Below, piece after piece: positions 24,884-33,748 of a stretch of 64,000 bases of DNA. This DNA comes from Methylobacterium sp. J-078 (lineage in GTDB: Bacteria > Pseudomonadota > Alphaproteobacteria > Rhizobiales > Beijerinckiaceae), in the NCBI RefSeq assembly GCF_022829285.1, contig NZ_JAKSYI010000060.1, forward strand, positions 62,001 through 126,000, given 5' to 3'. A program made the translations under genes and the position numbers. Within the stretch, counting starts at the first letter, position 1. Each line of letters opens with the position of its first letter. The notes below the pieces were generated by a model. That model saw only the letters and a program-made list of their open reading frames with translations. It made no database searches and was not told the DNA's origin.

Positions 24884-27112
24884 CTACGATCCGCCGGGCC
24901 TCAGGGTCTCGGAGAGGAGTTCGACCTGACCGACGAGGCGGCGCAGTCCGTCGCCGCGGGGTGCGCCGGGCATCCCCGGCGGCATTCCCTCGCCGCCGAG
25001 GCTCGCCAGGGTCGCGGCGATCCAGTCGCTCCAGGCGGCAAGGGCCTCCGGCTCCGCCGGCTCGGCGGCGTAGCGCAGGGCCGTGAGCCGGGCCGAGATC
25101 CGCCGCAGGGTGGCGTCGGCGACCATCGCGGTCTCCACCTGGGGATGACGTCCCGCGCGCGGCTGCTGCAGGGCCCGGGCCAGGGCGGCCTCGAGGTCGT
25201 TCAAGGCGAGTCCGGCGGCGCGGGCGGCCTGGGCGCGGGCACCCGAGGCTTCGGCCTCGGCGCCGGTGCTGAGCACCGCGCGGGCGAAGGCGGCATGCGC
25301 CCGCACGGCCTTGCGCAATTCGAGGCGGACCTGGTCGGGCTCCCAGATCGGCCAGAGCACGAGGGCGCTGCCCACCGCGATGAGGCCGCCGAGGAGGGTG
25401 AGGAGAGCCCGCATGCCCGCCACCTCCCAGGACCCGTGGCCGGGCTCCACCACCTCGACGAGGAGCACCACGAGGGGGGTCAGGCAGGCGATGAAGACCC
25501 CGTAGCTGACCTGACGCGCGGCAAAGCCGATGATGCTCAGGGGAAAGACCAGGGCCGCCAGGGCCAGGGGCGAGGTGGCGAAGCTCGCCAGGACGGCGCC
25601 GATCAGCCCGCCGAGCACCGTGCCGCCGATCCGCTCCAGGGCGCGCTGCCAGGTGGCGGCGTAGAAGGGCTGCATCGTCAGCACCACCGTCATGGTGAGC
25701 CAGTGGGCGAAGGGTCCCGCCCAGACCAGGGTGGCCCAGAGGGCGGGGGCCGCGACCACGGTCGCCCGCACGGCGTGGCGCAGGTTGGCGGAGGCGAAGG
25801 TGAAGTTGGTGCCGAGCGGCCCGAGGAGCCGGGTTCCGAGGGGTAGACTCGCCCGGCCGAGCAGGGCGCCGCCGGGCCGGTAGCCCTCCGGCGTCGAGAG
25901 CTTCGCGCCGATGCGGACGCGGTCGAGGATGCGGATGGCGAGATCGTGCAGTTCGCGGTCATGGGCGAGACGCCGGGTGCCGCGGTCGATCGCCCGCTCC
26001 AGGCGGACGAGGTCGATGGCGCTGTCGTCGCGGATGGCCCGGGCGATGACGCCCAGCAGCGGCCGGAGCCGGCGCAGGAAGCGGCGCGCCATCCGGCGCC
26101 GGCGCGGGTCCGGCTCGCCCTCGACGAGGTCTGACAGGGCGATGAGGGCGGCGAAGATCTGCTCGGCCGCCTCCAGGCGGATCAGGGCCTGGGCGGTGCG
26201 GTCGGAGATGCGCTCGCGGCTGCGGGCGAGGTCGACGATGACGGTCCGCGCCTGCTCGATCGCCTCGCGCACGCCCCGGCGGTGGGCGCGGGCGTGCCGG
26301 TCGAAGGCCTGGCGTTCGAAGGTCTGGCGATCGAAGATCTGGCGGGCGCCCCCTCCGGCGTGCCGCGTCTCGTGCTTCTCGGGCCAGGCCAGAGAGGCGA
26401 GGTCCTCGAGGTCGTCGCAGAGGCGGGTTAGGCGGCGCCAGACCTCGGCCACCGCGCGGTGCGTCGGGCGATAGGGATGCAGCCGCCAGAGCAGGAGTGC
26501 CAGCAGCGTCGCCCACAATCCACCGGCGGCGAAGACCAGCCCGGCCACCAGCGCCTGATCGGGCGTGAGCGGCCGGTCGAGGGCAAAGCACAGGACGAGG
26601 ACGAGGACGTTGCCGGCGGCCTGCGCCTGCACGCCCCAGACTCGCGCATAGGTGCAGCCGAAGATGACGATGCCGGCGAGCGGCACCACGGGGACCGGCC
26701 CGAGGGGCTGCATCAGGCCGAACAGGCCCCAGATCACGCCCCCCAGCAGCGAGAAGATCGTGAGCACGAGGAGGCGCGAGCGCATCGGCCCGCCCGCATC
26801 GGCGAAGCACGCGAGGTTCGCGGCGAGCGCCACGGTGAGCAGCGGCGGCCAGGGCAGCCATTCGTGCAGCAGGATGACGAGGCCGAAGGCCAGGGCCGCC
26901 CGCACCCCGTCGACGAGGCTGAGGCCGCGCGGATCGAGGCCGATCGGCAAGCGCGTGAGATCCTGTCCCGGATTGGCCAGGGTGCCGCGCCCGCGCAGGA
27001 ACGCGGCGGCGCGCGCCCTCCGGCGCGGGCCGGTTGCGGAGCGGGATTTGCCGGAGATCGGTGGGGTCGCGGGCACGCGCAGGCTCCACGGAACGTCAGG
27101 TCCCGTCCGCAC
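24884..27112 (-). CDS. FUSC-family membrane transport protein
   Basis: The 742-residue protein has the two-block plan of fusaric-acid-resistance/aromatic-acid exporters: about six membrane helices at residues 65-215 (including LSLVDGVRAALAFGLVILLHEW), a long cytoplasmic helical region at about 220-420, then a second block of about six helices (HAVRATVVAAPALWATLVWAGPFAHWLTMTVVLTMQPF then ALERIGGTVLGGLIGAVLASF) and a C-terminal cytoplasmic tail. The cytoplasmic part carries a 5-residue repeat encoded by a 15-bp DNA repeat. The substrate is unknown. The start is uncertain within the first 50 residues. Confidence 0.82.
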   Translation of the reverse strand: MRTGPDVPWSLRVPATPPISGKSRSATGPRRRARAAAFLRGRGTLANPGQDLTRLPIGLDPRGLSLVDGVRAALAFGLVILLHEWLPWPPLLTVALAANLACFADAGGPMRSRLLVLTIFSLLGGVIWGLFGLMQPLGPVPVVPLAGIVIFGCTYARVWGVQAQAAGNVLVLVLCFALDRPLTPDQALVAGLVFAAGGLWATLLALLLWRLHPYRPTHRAVAEVWRRLTRLCDDLEDLASLAWPEKHETRHAGGGARQIFDRQTFERQAFDRHARAHRRGVREAIEQARTVIVDLARSRERISDRTAQALIRLEAAEQIFAALIALSDLVEGEPDPRRRRMARRFLRRLRPLLGVIARAIRDDSAIDLVRLERAIDRGTRRLAHDRELHDLAIRILDRVRIGAKLSTPEGYRPGGALLGRASLPLGTRLLGPLGTNFTFASANLRHAVRATVVAAPALWATLVWAGPFAHWLTMTVVLTMQPFYAATWQRALERIGGTVLGGLIGAVLASFATSPLALAALVFPLSIIGFAARQVSYGVFIACLTPLVVLLVEVVEPGHGSWEVAGMRALLTLLGGLIAVGSALVLWPIWEPDQVRLELRKAVRAHAAFARAVLSTGAEAEASGARAQAARAAGLALNDLEAALARALQQPRAGRHPQVETAMVADATLRRISARLTALRYAAEPAEPEALAAWSDWIAATLASLGGEGMPPGMPGAPRGDGLRRLVGQVELLSETLRPGGS
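26301..26345. repeat. 15-bp tandem repeat, three copies, inside the FUSC gene
   Basis: Three adjacent units at 26301-26315, 26316-26330 and 26331-26345 follow TCGAAGRYCTGGCGN. On the coding strand they give a repeated R-Q-[ITA]-F-[DE] motif in the cytoplasmic region. Being in frame, copy-number changes would preserve the protein. Confidence 0.85.
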
Positions 27113-27244
27113 GGGCGGCGGGACCCCTTCCGCGGGAGCGATCTGTAGGACCGTCGCGGGCGCACCGGAACCACCGGACCGGCACGGGAGCCCTGCGTTC
27201 GGCGGCAGTCCGCGCCCCGGGGCGCGTCAGCCCGGGCGGCGGGT

Positions 27245-27616
27245 CTAGAACTTCCCGCCGACGCCGACGCCGCCGCCCTGGCTCATCTGGGGCCCGAGGC
27301 CGCCGGAGCTCGAGCGGCTCGTGGTCTCGCCCTCGATGTCCTCCCGGCGGATGCGCCGCTCCTCGTTCGCCGCCGCGCGGGTCTGGCCGCCGGCGCTGCT
27401 CGGCAGGTTCAGGCGGCGGGTCGGCGTGGTCTGGGCCTCTCCGCCGTCGGCATCGGCACGGGCGCCGCGCCGGGGGGCCGGGGCGGTGCCGCGCATCGAG
27501 GGCGGCGGCCCGACCTCCGTCTCGGGCATCACGCCACCGCCCCCGCCGAGGGCTTGGCAGCCCCCGAGGGCGGCGGCAACGAGCGCCGCGGCGCAGACTC
27601 TGGACGGAAACGACAT
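27245..27616 (-). CDS. Small lipoprotein, low-complexity
   Basis: The 123-residue product begins with a lipoprotein signal (MSFPSRVCAAALVAAALGGC), with a lipobox ALGGC and lipidation expected at Cys20. The mature part is rich in Gly, Arg, Ser and Pro and likely disordered, with a charged stretch (NEERRIRREDIEGE) near the middle. No family is recognised. It is transcribed away from the PRC-barrel gene across a 369-base gap. Confidence 0.6.
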   Translation of the reverse strand: MSFPSRVCAAALVAAALGGCQALGGGGGVMPETEVGPPPSMRGTAPAPRRGARADADGGEAQTTPTRRLNLPSSAGGQTRAAANEERRIRREDIEGETTSRSSSGGLGPQMSQGGGVGVGGKF

Positions 27617-27985
27617 CGGATCTGGTCCTCAAGCAAGACGATGGTGCCCCGGGGGCACCCTGCGCATCATTCTGCCTCTCTACGACGCGGTTTGGGCGAA
27701 AACCAGACGGGCCGCCACGCGCGGGACATTGCGGCCACGCTTCGACTGGTGCCAGAGTGAATCCGGTGGAACGCAGCCGCCCCGGGGGCGGTCCGTTTCT
27801 TGCCCGGCGCGCAGGCATTCCCGATTCGTCGGGAACCGGCCGCCGCGACGACCCACACCCTATCGGCTCATCCACAACTTCGCCTTGGTCCCCGCGCAAT
27901 GAGGCCGGCGCCGCCCTCGGGCGGAACCCGCCGCTCAAGCCACGATTGTGCGAGACCGGGCCGACGCATACCTCGGGGAACGCGC
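27617..27985. other. Divergent promoter region with a hairpin, no gene
   Basis: These 369 bases separate the lipoprotein gene (minus) from the PRC-barrel gene (plus). GGTGCCC (27643-27649) pairs with GGGCACC (27653-27659) just ahead of the lipoprotein start, in its leader. Open frames here are shadows without protein character. Promoters for both flanking genes are expected here but I cannot place them. Confidence 0.5.
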
Positions 27986-28699
27986 GTGTTCAGAATTGTC
28001 CGGATGATCGCCACCGCGACGATCACCCTTTGGGCCGCAGCCGCGGCCGCCCAAAGCCCGGCAACGCCCGGGAAGGAACCGGCCTCCGCCGGGGGCGACG
28101 TCACGACGGGCTCGCCCGGCACGGCTCCGCCCCCCGCCGCACCGCCGCAGGCGGCACCGGCACAGTCGGCGCAGCCGGCCGTTCCGCCCGCATCCGCGCC
28201 GCCGCCGGCGGGCGCCACAGGCACGCCCGCCACCGTGCTCGACACGCAGGATTACGACGGCGTGCTCGGCAAGGCCGTGCGCAGCTCCACCGGCGAGGAT
28301 ATGGGCCGGATCATCGACATCATCCTCGACAAGGACGGCCGGCCGCGCGCCGCCATCATCGATTTCGGCGGCTTCCTCGGTGTCGGCTCGCGCAAGATCG
28401 CGGTGGACTGGCGCGCGATGCGCTTCACCTCGGACGGCAAGCCGAGCCGGCTGGTGCTCCAGCTCAGCCGCAACCAGGTCCGCGTCTCCCCCGAGTACAA
28501 GCCCGGCGAACCCATCGTGGTCCTCGGCCCCGCGAGCCCGGCGACGCCCGCCGAGGGCGAGCAGGCCGCCGCACCCGTTCAGGGACCGCCTGCCCCCGCT
28601 TCCGCGCCTGTCGCCGTGACGGCTCCGGCTCCGGGCGCCGCCCCCGCTACCCCCGATAAGGCGCCGGACAAGCCGGCCGAGAAGTCGCCGGATCGATGA
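27986..28699 (+). CDS. Exported PRC-barrel domain protein
   Basis: The 237-residue product has a signal peptide (MFRIVRMIATATITLWAAAAAA), a Pro/Ala-rich linker of about 60 residues, a PRC-barrel domain at about residues 88-165 (QDYDGVLGKAVRSSTGEDMGRIIDIILDKDGRPRAAIIDFGGFLGVGSRKIAVDW) and a second Pro/Ala-rich tail ending in charged repeats. PRC-barrels with this layout are common in Methylobacterium, and their role is unclear. The GTG at 27986 was chosen for a nearby GGGGA; ATG 28004 is the alternative. The stop overlaps the MFS start (ATGA). Confidence 0.8.
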   Translation: MFRIVRMIATATITLWAAAAAAQSPATPGKEPASAGGDVTTGSPGTAPPPAAPPQAAPAQSAQPAVPPASAPPPAGATGTPATVLDTQDYDGVLGKAVRSSTGEDMGRIIDIILDKDGRPRAAIIDFGGFLGVGSRKIAVDWRAMRFTSDGKPSRLVLQLSRNQVRVSPEYKPGEPIVVLGPASPATPAEGEQAAAPVQGPPAPASAPVAVTAPAPGAAPATPDKAPDKPAEKSPDR

Positions 28700-30048
28700 C
28701 GGCGCCGCGTCCGAAGAACCGCCGGGCCCTCAAGCCCCGCGAGGTGCCGCGCCCGGACTTCCGGCCGCGTCCGCTCCCCCGTCGCGACGCCCTCACGGAC
28801 GACGCCCCGGCCGCGACGGCAGTGGAGGCTCCGGGCGACATGAAGGTGATCTCTCGGGCAAGCACCCGCGGCCTGGACGGCTTCGCGTTCTTCGTGGCCA
28901 ACCTGCAGACCGGCTTCGGGCCTTTCCTGGCCGTCTACTTCACCCAAGCCAAGTGGACGCAGTCCGATATCGGCTTCGCGCTCACGGTGGGCAGCCTCGT
29001 CAGTCTGCTGGGACAGGTGCCGGGCGGCGCCTTCGTGGACGCCGTGCGCTCGCGCCGCTTCGCCGCGGGCTTCTCGGTGGTCGCCATCGCGCTGAGCGCC
29101 TTCGCGCTCGCCATGTGGCCGAACTTCCTCGTCGTGCTGCTGGCCATGGCGGCGCATTCCGCCGCGAGCTGCATCCTCACGCCGGCCATCGCGGCGATCA
29201 GCATCGGCCTCGTCGGCCATGCGCGGGCGGGCGAGCGCCTCGGGCGCAACGCCAGTTTCTCCGCCCTCGGCAACGCGGTCGCCGCCGCCGGCATGGGCGC
29301 CTGCGGCTACTACCTCTCCAACGACGCCGTGTTCTACCTGACGGCAGCCCTCATGGTGCCGACGCTCATCGCACTGTCCTGGATCCGCCCCGGCGAGATC
29401 GACGGGCCGCCCCGCGCCAAGGTCGCCGCGGACGCGCCATCCCCGCGCGGCGGCGACGGCCTGCGCGCGCTCCTCACCAACCGCGCCCTGCTGTGCTTCG
29501 GCGCCTGCATGACGCTGTTCTTCCTCGCCAATGCGGCGATGCTGCCCCTGGTGGGCAGCATGCTCACCCTGCGAGCGAGCGAGACCGCGACGGCGCTGAT
29601 CGCGGCCTGTATCGTGGTGCCGCAGGTGGTTCTGGCCCTGTCGGCTCCGGCTGTCGGGCGCGCCGCCGAGCGCTGGGGCCGGCGCCCGCTCCTCCTCATC
29701 GGCTTCCTCGCACTGCCGATCCGCGGCCTGCTCTTCGCCTACGTGGACAGCCCCGAACTCCTCGTGGCCGTGCAGGTCTTCGACGGCGTCTCGGCGGCGG
29801 TCTTCGGCGTGATGGTGCCCCTCGTGGTCTCGGACGCCACCCGCAAGACGGGCCACTTCAACCTGGCGCTGGGCGCGGTCGGCACGGCCATGGGTATCGG
29901 TGCCGCGCTCTCGACGTCGCTGGCCGGCATCATGGCCGACCGGCTTGGCAGCCACACGGCCTTCCTGGGCCTCGCCATCGTGGGATTCGCGGCCTTCGCC
30001 CTGGTCGCGTTGATCATGCCGGAGACGCGCCCCGCCACCGAGGCGTGA
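28696..30048 (+). CDS. Major facilitator superfamily transporter
   Basis: The 450-residue protein has a charged cytoplasmic tail of about 55 residues and then about 12 hydrophobic segments in two bundles. The loop between helices 2 and 3 (PGGAFVDAVRSRRFAAG) matches the MFS motif G-x-x-x-D-x-x-x-R-[RK]. The central cytoplasmic loop holds SPRGGDGLRALLTNRALLC. The substrate cannot be read from the sequence; drug or metabolite efflux is likely. The ATG overlaps the PRC-barrel stop by 4 bases, so the two are probably co-transcribed. Confidence 0.85.
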   Translation: MTAPRPKNRRALKPREVPRPDFRPRPLPRRDALTDDAPAATAVEAPGDMKVISRASTRGLDGFAFFVANLQTGFGPFLAVYFTQAKWTQSDIGFALTVGSLVSLLGQVPGGAFVDAVRSRRFAAGFSVVAIALSAFALAMWPNFLVVLLAMAAHSAASCILTPAIAAISIGLVGHARAGERLGRNASFSALGNAVAAAGMGACGYYLSNDAVFYLTAALMVPTLIALSWIRPGEIDGPPRAKVAADAPSPRGGDGLRALLTNRALLCFGACMTLFFLANAAMLPLVGSMLTLRASETATALIAACIVVPQVVLALSAPAVGRAAERWGRRPLLLIGFLALPIRGLLFAYVDSPELLVAVQVFDGVSAAVFGVMVPLVVSDATRKTGHFNLALGAVGTAMGIGAALSTSLAGIMADRLGSHTAFLGLAIVGFAAFALVALIMPETRPATEA

Positions 30049-30101
30049 ACGGGAAAAGCATGGGGGCGGCATCGAATTCGCTTGCCGCTCAAGCGGGGTT
30101 C

Positions 30102-30205
30102 AGGTTCGTGCGCTAGAACGCGCGAACCTCCGTCAGACACTGCAACGCTTGTCTCCTTTTCGCGTTGCGCGTTAGGGGGGCTCAAGTTCCCGTGTGTGAC
30201 ACACG
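30102..30205 (+). promoter_or_regulatory. Three successive hairpins between the MFS and ABC genes
   Basis: AGGTTCG (30102-30108) pairs with CGAACCT (30123-30129). GCAACGC (30142-30148) pairs with GCGTTGC (30162-30168). CGTGTGT (30191-30197) mirrors ACACACG (30199-30205), the last with almost no loop. They fill the 218-base gap ahead of the ABC exporter and may end MFS transcription or form a leader structure. Confidence 0.5.
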
Positions 30206-30266
30206 CGGGAAACCAGGGTCCGCGAGGACGCTTTCAACAAGGGTACGTCCCCCCGTCATCGGGTGG

Positions 30267-32060
30267 ATGCTCGAAACCGGGATGGTCACCGCGATGGAAG
30301 ACCTCTGCGTTTATGCCGATCGGCCGTTCGCCTTCGTGGGACGCTACCTGCGCCGCCGCGCCCTGCCGCATGCGGTGATCCTGTGCGCGGTTCTCGGCGC
30401 GGTCGGCTTCTCCGTGAGCACCGACTACGCGCTGAAGGGTGTGGTCGATGCGCTCAGCAAGGGCCCATCGGCGGGGCTGATCTGGGGGGCCCTCGCCGTC
30501 CTGATCGCCTTCATCGCCGCCGACAACCTGCTCTGGCGCGTGGCGAGCCTCGTCGGCTCCTTCACCTTCGTGGGCGTCACCGGCGACATTCGCCGCGACC
30601 TGTTCCGCCACATGACCGGGCACTCGCCCTCGTTTTTCGCCGATCGCCAGCCGGGTACCCTGGCCTCGCGCATCACCGCGACCTCGAACGCGATCTTCAC
30701 GGTCGAGAACATGTTCGTGTTCAACGTGATGCCGCCCTGCGTCGCGGCCTTTGGCTCGATCCTCTACATCGGCACCGTCAATCTCACGATGGCGCTGGTG
30801 CTCGCCGGCATCTTCGCCGCCGTGGTGGTGCTGATGTTCAAGATGGCGGCTGCCGGAAAGCCCCTCCACCACGACTTCGCCGCCAAGGCGGCCTCCGTCG
30901 ACGGCGAGATGGTCGACCTCGTGGGCAACATGCCCCTGGTGCGCGCCTTCTCGGCGTTCAAGCGCGAATACACCCGCTTCGACGGCACCATCGGCCAGGA
31001 GATGCGCTCGCGCCGGTCCTCGCTGCTCTATCTCGAGAAGCTGCGCATCGTGCACGCCATCCTCACCGTACTGGCGGTGCTGGGCCTGCTCTACTGGGCG
31101 ATCACCATGTGGGAGGCCGGTCAGGCCACCAACGGCCAGGTGGTGCTGGTCTGCACCCTGGGCATCCGCATCCTCGCCGCGACCCGCGACCTCGCCGTGG
31201 CGCTCGTCGACGCGACCCAGCACACCGCACGCCTCTCGGAAGCGCTCCACACCCTGCTCCAGCCGCACGATCTCATCGACCACCCGGAGGCCGAGCCCCT
31301 CTCCGGCAGCACGGGCGCCGAGATCACCTTCGACCACGTCGCCTTCGCCTACCCGGACGGGCGCGGCGTCTTCACGGATTTCGACCTCGTCATCCAGCCC
31401 GGCCAGCGGGTCGGCCTCGTGGGCAAGTCGGGGGGCGGCAAGTCGACCCTATTCTCCCTGCTGCAGCGCTTCTACGATGCGCAGGGCGGCCGCATCCTGA
31501 TCAACGGCCAGGACATCCAGCGGGTCACGCAGGAATCCCTGCGCGAGGCCATCACGGTGGTGCCGCAGGACGTCTCGATGTTCCACCGCACCCTGCGGGA
31601 GAACATCCGCTACGGCCGGCCCGACGCGTCCGACGAGGACGTCTGGAAGGCGGCCGCGGCCGCCCACTGCACCGACTTCATCGAGGCGCTGCCGGAAGGG
31701 TTCGACACGATCGTGGGCGACCGGGGCGTGAAGCTCTCCGGCGGCCAGCGTCAGCGCATCGCGATCGCGCGGGCGATCCTGAAGGATTCGCCGATCCTGC
31801 TCCTCGACGAGGCGACCTCGGCCCTCGACGCCGAGTCCGAGGAGGCGATCCGCCACGCGCTCGCCAACCTGATGAAGGGCCGCACCGTGATCGCCATCGC
31901 GCACCGGCTCTCCACCCTGAAGGATTTCGACCGGATCGTGGTGCTGGAGGGCGGCCTGATCATCCAGGACGGCTCGCCGGACAAGCTCACCCATCTCGAC
32001 GGCTTCTACCGCGAGCTGATGAAGAAGGAATCCATGTCGATGGCGCTCGCGGCGGCCTGA
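30267..32060 (+). CDS. ABC exporter, fused permease and ATPase
   Basis: The product (about 597 residues) has an N-terminal membrane domain with six hydrophobic segments and a C-terminal nucleotide-binding domain: Walker A GKSGGGKSTL, Q-loop VPQDVSMFHRTLRENI, signature LSGGQRQR, Walker B ILLLDEATSALD and the H-loop IAHRLST. This is a half-transporter expected to work as a dimer, of the type that exports lipids, peptides or drugs. The ATG at 30267 is preferred; ATGs at 30282 and 30294 are possible. No partner gene for the dimer is nearby, so it is probably a homodimer. Confidence 0.92.
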   Translation: MLETGMVTAMEDLCVYADRPFAFVGRYLRRRALPHAVILCAVLGAVGFSVSTDYALKGVVDALSKGPSAGLIWGALAVLIAFIAADNLLWRVASLVGSFTFVGVTGDIRRDLFRHMTGHSPSFFADRQPGTLASRITATSNAIFTVENMFVFNVMPPCVAAFGSILYIGTVNLTMALVLAGIFAAVVVLMFKMAAAGKPLHHDFAAKAASVDGEMVDLVGNMPLVRAFSAFKREYTRFDGTIGQEMRSRRSSLLYLEKLRIVHAILTVLAVLGLLYWAITMWEAGQATNGQVVLVCTLGIRILAATRDLAVALVDATQHTARLSEALHTLLQPHDLIDHPEAEPLSGSTGAEITFDHVAFAYPDGRGVFTDFDLVIQPGQRVGLVGKSGGGKSTLFSLLQRFYDAQGGRILINGQDIQRVTQESLREAITVVPQDVSMFHRTLRENIRYGRPDASDEDVWKAAAAAHCTDFIEALPEGFDTIVGDRGVKLSGGQRQRIAIARAILKDSPILLLDEATSALDAESEEAIRHALANLMKGRTVIAIAHRLSTLKDFDRIVVLEGGLIIQDGSPDKLTHLDGFYRELMKKESMSMALAAA

Positions 32061-32106
32061 CGCGCCGAGCACGTCGCGCCCCGGTGGGACCCGCCCTTGG
32101 CCTGGC

Positions 32107-32130
32107 GGATCTCGGGCTGGCCCGAGATCC
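32107..32130. terminator. Perfect 11-bp hairpin between convergent genes
   Basis: GGATCTCGGGC (32107-32117) and GCCCGAGATCC (32120-32130) form a perfect inverted repeat around 2 bases. It lies between the ends of the ABC exporter (32060) and phaZ (32140). It lacks T runs, so it could act as a mutual barrier or a Rho-assisted stop. Confidence 0.55.
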
Positions 32131-32139
32131 AAGCGCCGC

Positions 32140-33354
32140 TCAGTTGTGCGACTGGATGAAGTTGCGCACCAACGGGTAGGTCTGGTTCTCCCACTTGCGG
32201 CCCGAGAAGACCCCGTAATGGCCGACGCCGGCCTGGAGGTGGTGGCTCTTCATGTGATGGGGCAGGCTCGTACAGAGGTCGTGCGCCGCCATGGTCTGGC
32301 CCACCGCGCAGATGTCGTCCCGCTCGCCCTCGACCGTCATCAGCGCGGTCCTGCGGATCGCCCCCATGTCGATGGGATTGCCGCGGTAGGTGAGCTCGTT
32401 CTTGGCCAGGGTGTAGTCCTGGAACACGGTCTTGACCGTCTCGATGTAGAACTCCGACGCGAGGTCGAGGACGGCGAAGTACTCGTCGTAGAAGCCCTCG
32501 ATCTGCTGCGCCTTCTCGGTCTCGCCGTTGGCGAGATGCCAGAACAGGTCGGCATGGCCCTGCATGTGGCGCTTGGCGTTCATCGAGACGAAGGCCGAGA
32601 CCTGCATGAAGCCCGGATAGACCCGCCGGCCCGCGCCCTTGTGGCGGTCCGGCACGGTGGCGATCAGGTTCTTCTCGAACCATTCGATCGGCTTCGAGGT
32701 GGCGAGGTGGTTCACCGAGGTCGGCGAGATCCGGCAATCCACCGGGCCGGCCATCAGCGTCATGCTGCGCGGGTGGGCCACGTCCTTGGAATGCGCCATG
32801 ACGGCCGCGGCGGCGAGGGCCTGCACGGCGGGCTGGCACACGGCGACGAGATGCGCGCCCTCACCGATCACGCCGAGGAACTGCACGAGGTGATCGACGT
32901 AGTCGTCGAACCCGAACGGCCCGGCGCTCAGGGGCACGTCGCGGGCGTTGTGCCAGTCGGTGATGTAGACGTCGTGGTCGGGCAGCAGGGTGCGCACCGT
33001 GCCGCGCAGCAGGGTCGCGAAGTGCCCCGACAGCGGCGCCACCACAAGGACGCGCGGCTGCACCGTGTCGATGTCCTTCTTGAAGCGCAGGAGGGTACCG
33101 AACGGCGTGGCGAAGGCCGATTCCTCGGTCACCGGCACCTCGCGGTTGCCCACCGTGACGCTGTCGATGCCGTAGGCCGGGCGCGCGAAGGTGAGGCCCG
33201 CCCGCATCATCATGCGGGCGCCGGCCGACCACCAGTTCAGCGGCTCCCGGTAGCCGGCGGCGGTCCAGGGCGAAACGGCGTCGTGGACGAGACGTCCCCA
33301 GGCTCGGGTCTGGGCAGCCAGATCCGACTGGGCATCGAAAGCACGATAGAGCAT
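32140..33354 (-). CDS. phaZ: Intracellular polyhydroxyalkanoate depolymerase
   Basis: The 404-residue protein belongs to the PhaZ family that degrades stored poly-3-hydroxybutyrate granules. The start (MLYRAFDAQSDL then WWSAGARMMMRAGLTFARPAYGI) and the end (SHHLQAGVGHYGVFSGRKW) are typical. The nucleophile motif is AVCQPAV at about residue 175, with Cys in place of the lipase-box Ser, as in characterised intracellular PhaZ enzymes. HVLVV-like strands and DWHNARDVPLSAGPFGFDDYVDHL match the alpha/beta-hydrolase core. The ATG at 33352-33354 fits the family start. Confidence 0.95.
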   Translation of the reverse strand: MLYRAFDAQSDLAAQTRAWGRLVHDAVSPWTAAGYREPLNWWSAGARMMMRAGLTFARPAYGIDSVTVGNREVPVTEESAFATPFGTLLRFKKDIDTVQPRVLVVAPLSGHFATLLRGTVRTLLPDHDVYITDWHNARDVPLSAGPFGFDDYVDHLVQFLGVIGEGAHLVAVCQPAVQALAAAAVMAHSKDVAHPRSMTLMAGPVDCRISPTSVNHLATSKPIEWFEKNLIATVPDRHKGAGRRVYPGFMQVSAFVSMNAKRHMQGHADLFWHLANGETEKAQQIEGFYDEYFAVLDLASEFYIETVKTVFQDYTLAKNELTYRGNPIDMGAIRRTALMTVEGERDDICAVGQTMAAHDLCTSLPHHMKSHHLQAGVGHYGVFSGRKWENQTYPLVRNFIQSHN

Positions 33355-33748
33355 GCAGCCCGAACTCCTACGCGAACGGTCGAACAAGAAAAACGTCCGC
33401 GATGGACGGGTGCGCCGGCAGGGCCGGCGACGGGGCGCTACGCTGCGGCAGGCCGGCGCCCGACGCAACGGGCCTGACAGGTGATATCCTGCGGCTGTTG
33501 TGCGTATACATCACAAGGACAGGAACACGCTGCGGACCGGATGATGCGCGGGCTCCCGGGTTCCCGATCGCGAAAGGACTGGGTCAACCCGCCGCGCCTG
33601 AGAAAAGATCCCTCAACCCTGCGATGCGGACCACGGGACACCAGAATCATCTTGCAGGCTCGTCCGTTCGCGGCATGAGTCTTGGATCGCGAGGTGGCCG
33701 CGCGAGCAGGCCTCGATCGCTCGAATGTGAAGACCATCAGGGGTGACC
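33355..33748. other. Divergent promoter region between phaZ and the GST gene, no gene
   Basis: This 394-base stretch should hold promoters for phaZ and the glutathione S-transferase gene. A loose dyad GTGAT / ATCAC lies near 33481-33515 with a 24-base spacer, too weak to call an operator. Open frames here read as low-complexity shadows. Confidence 0.5.
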
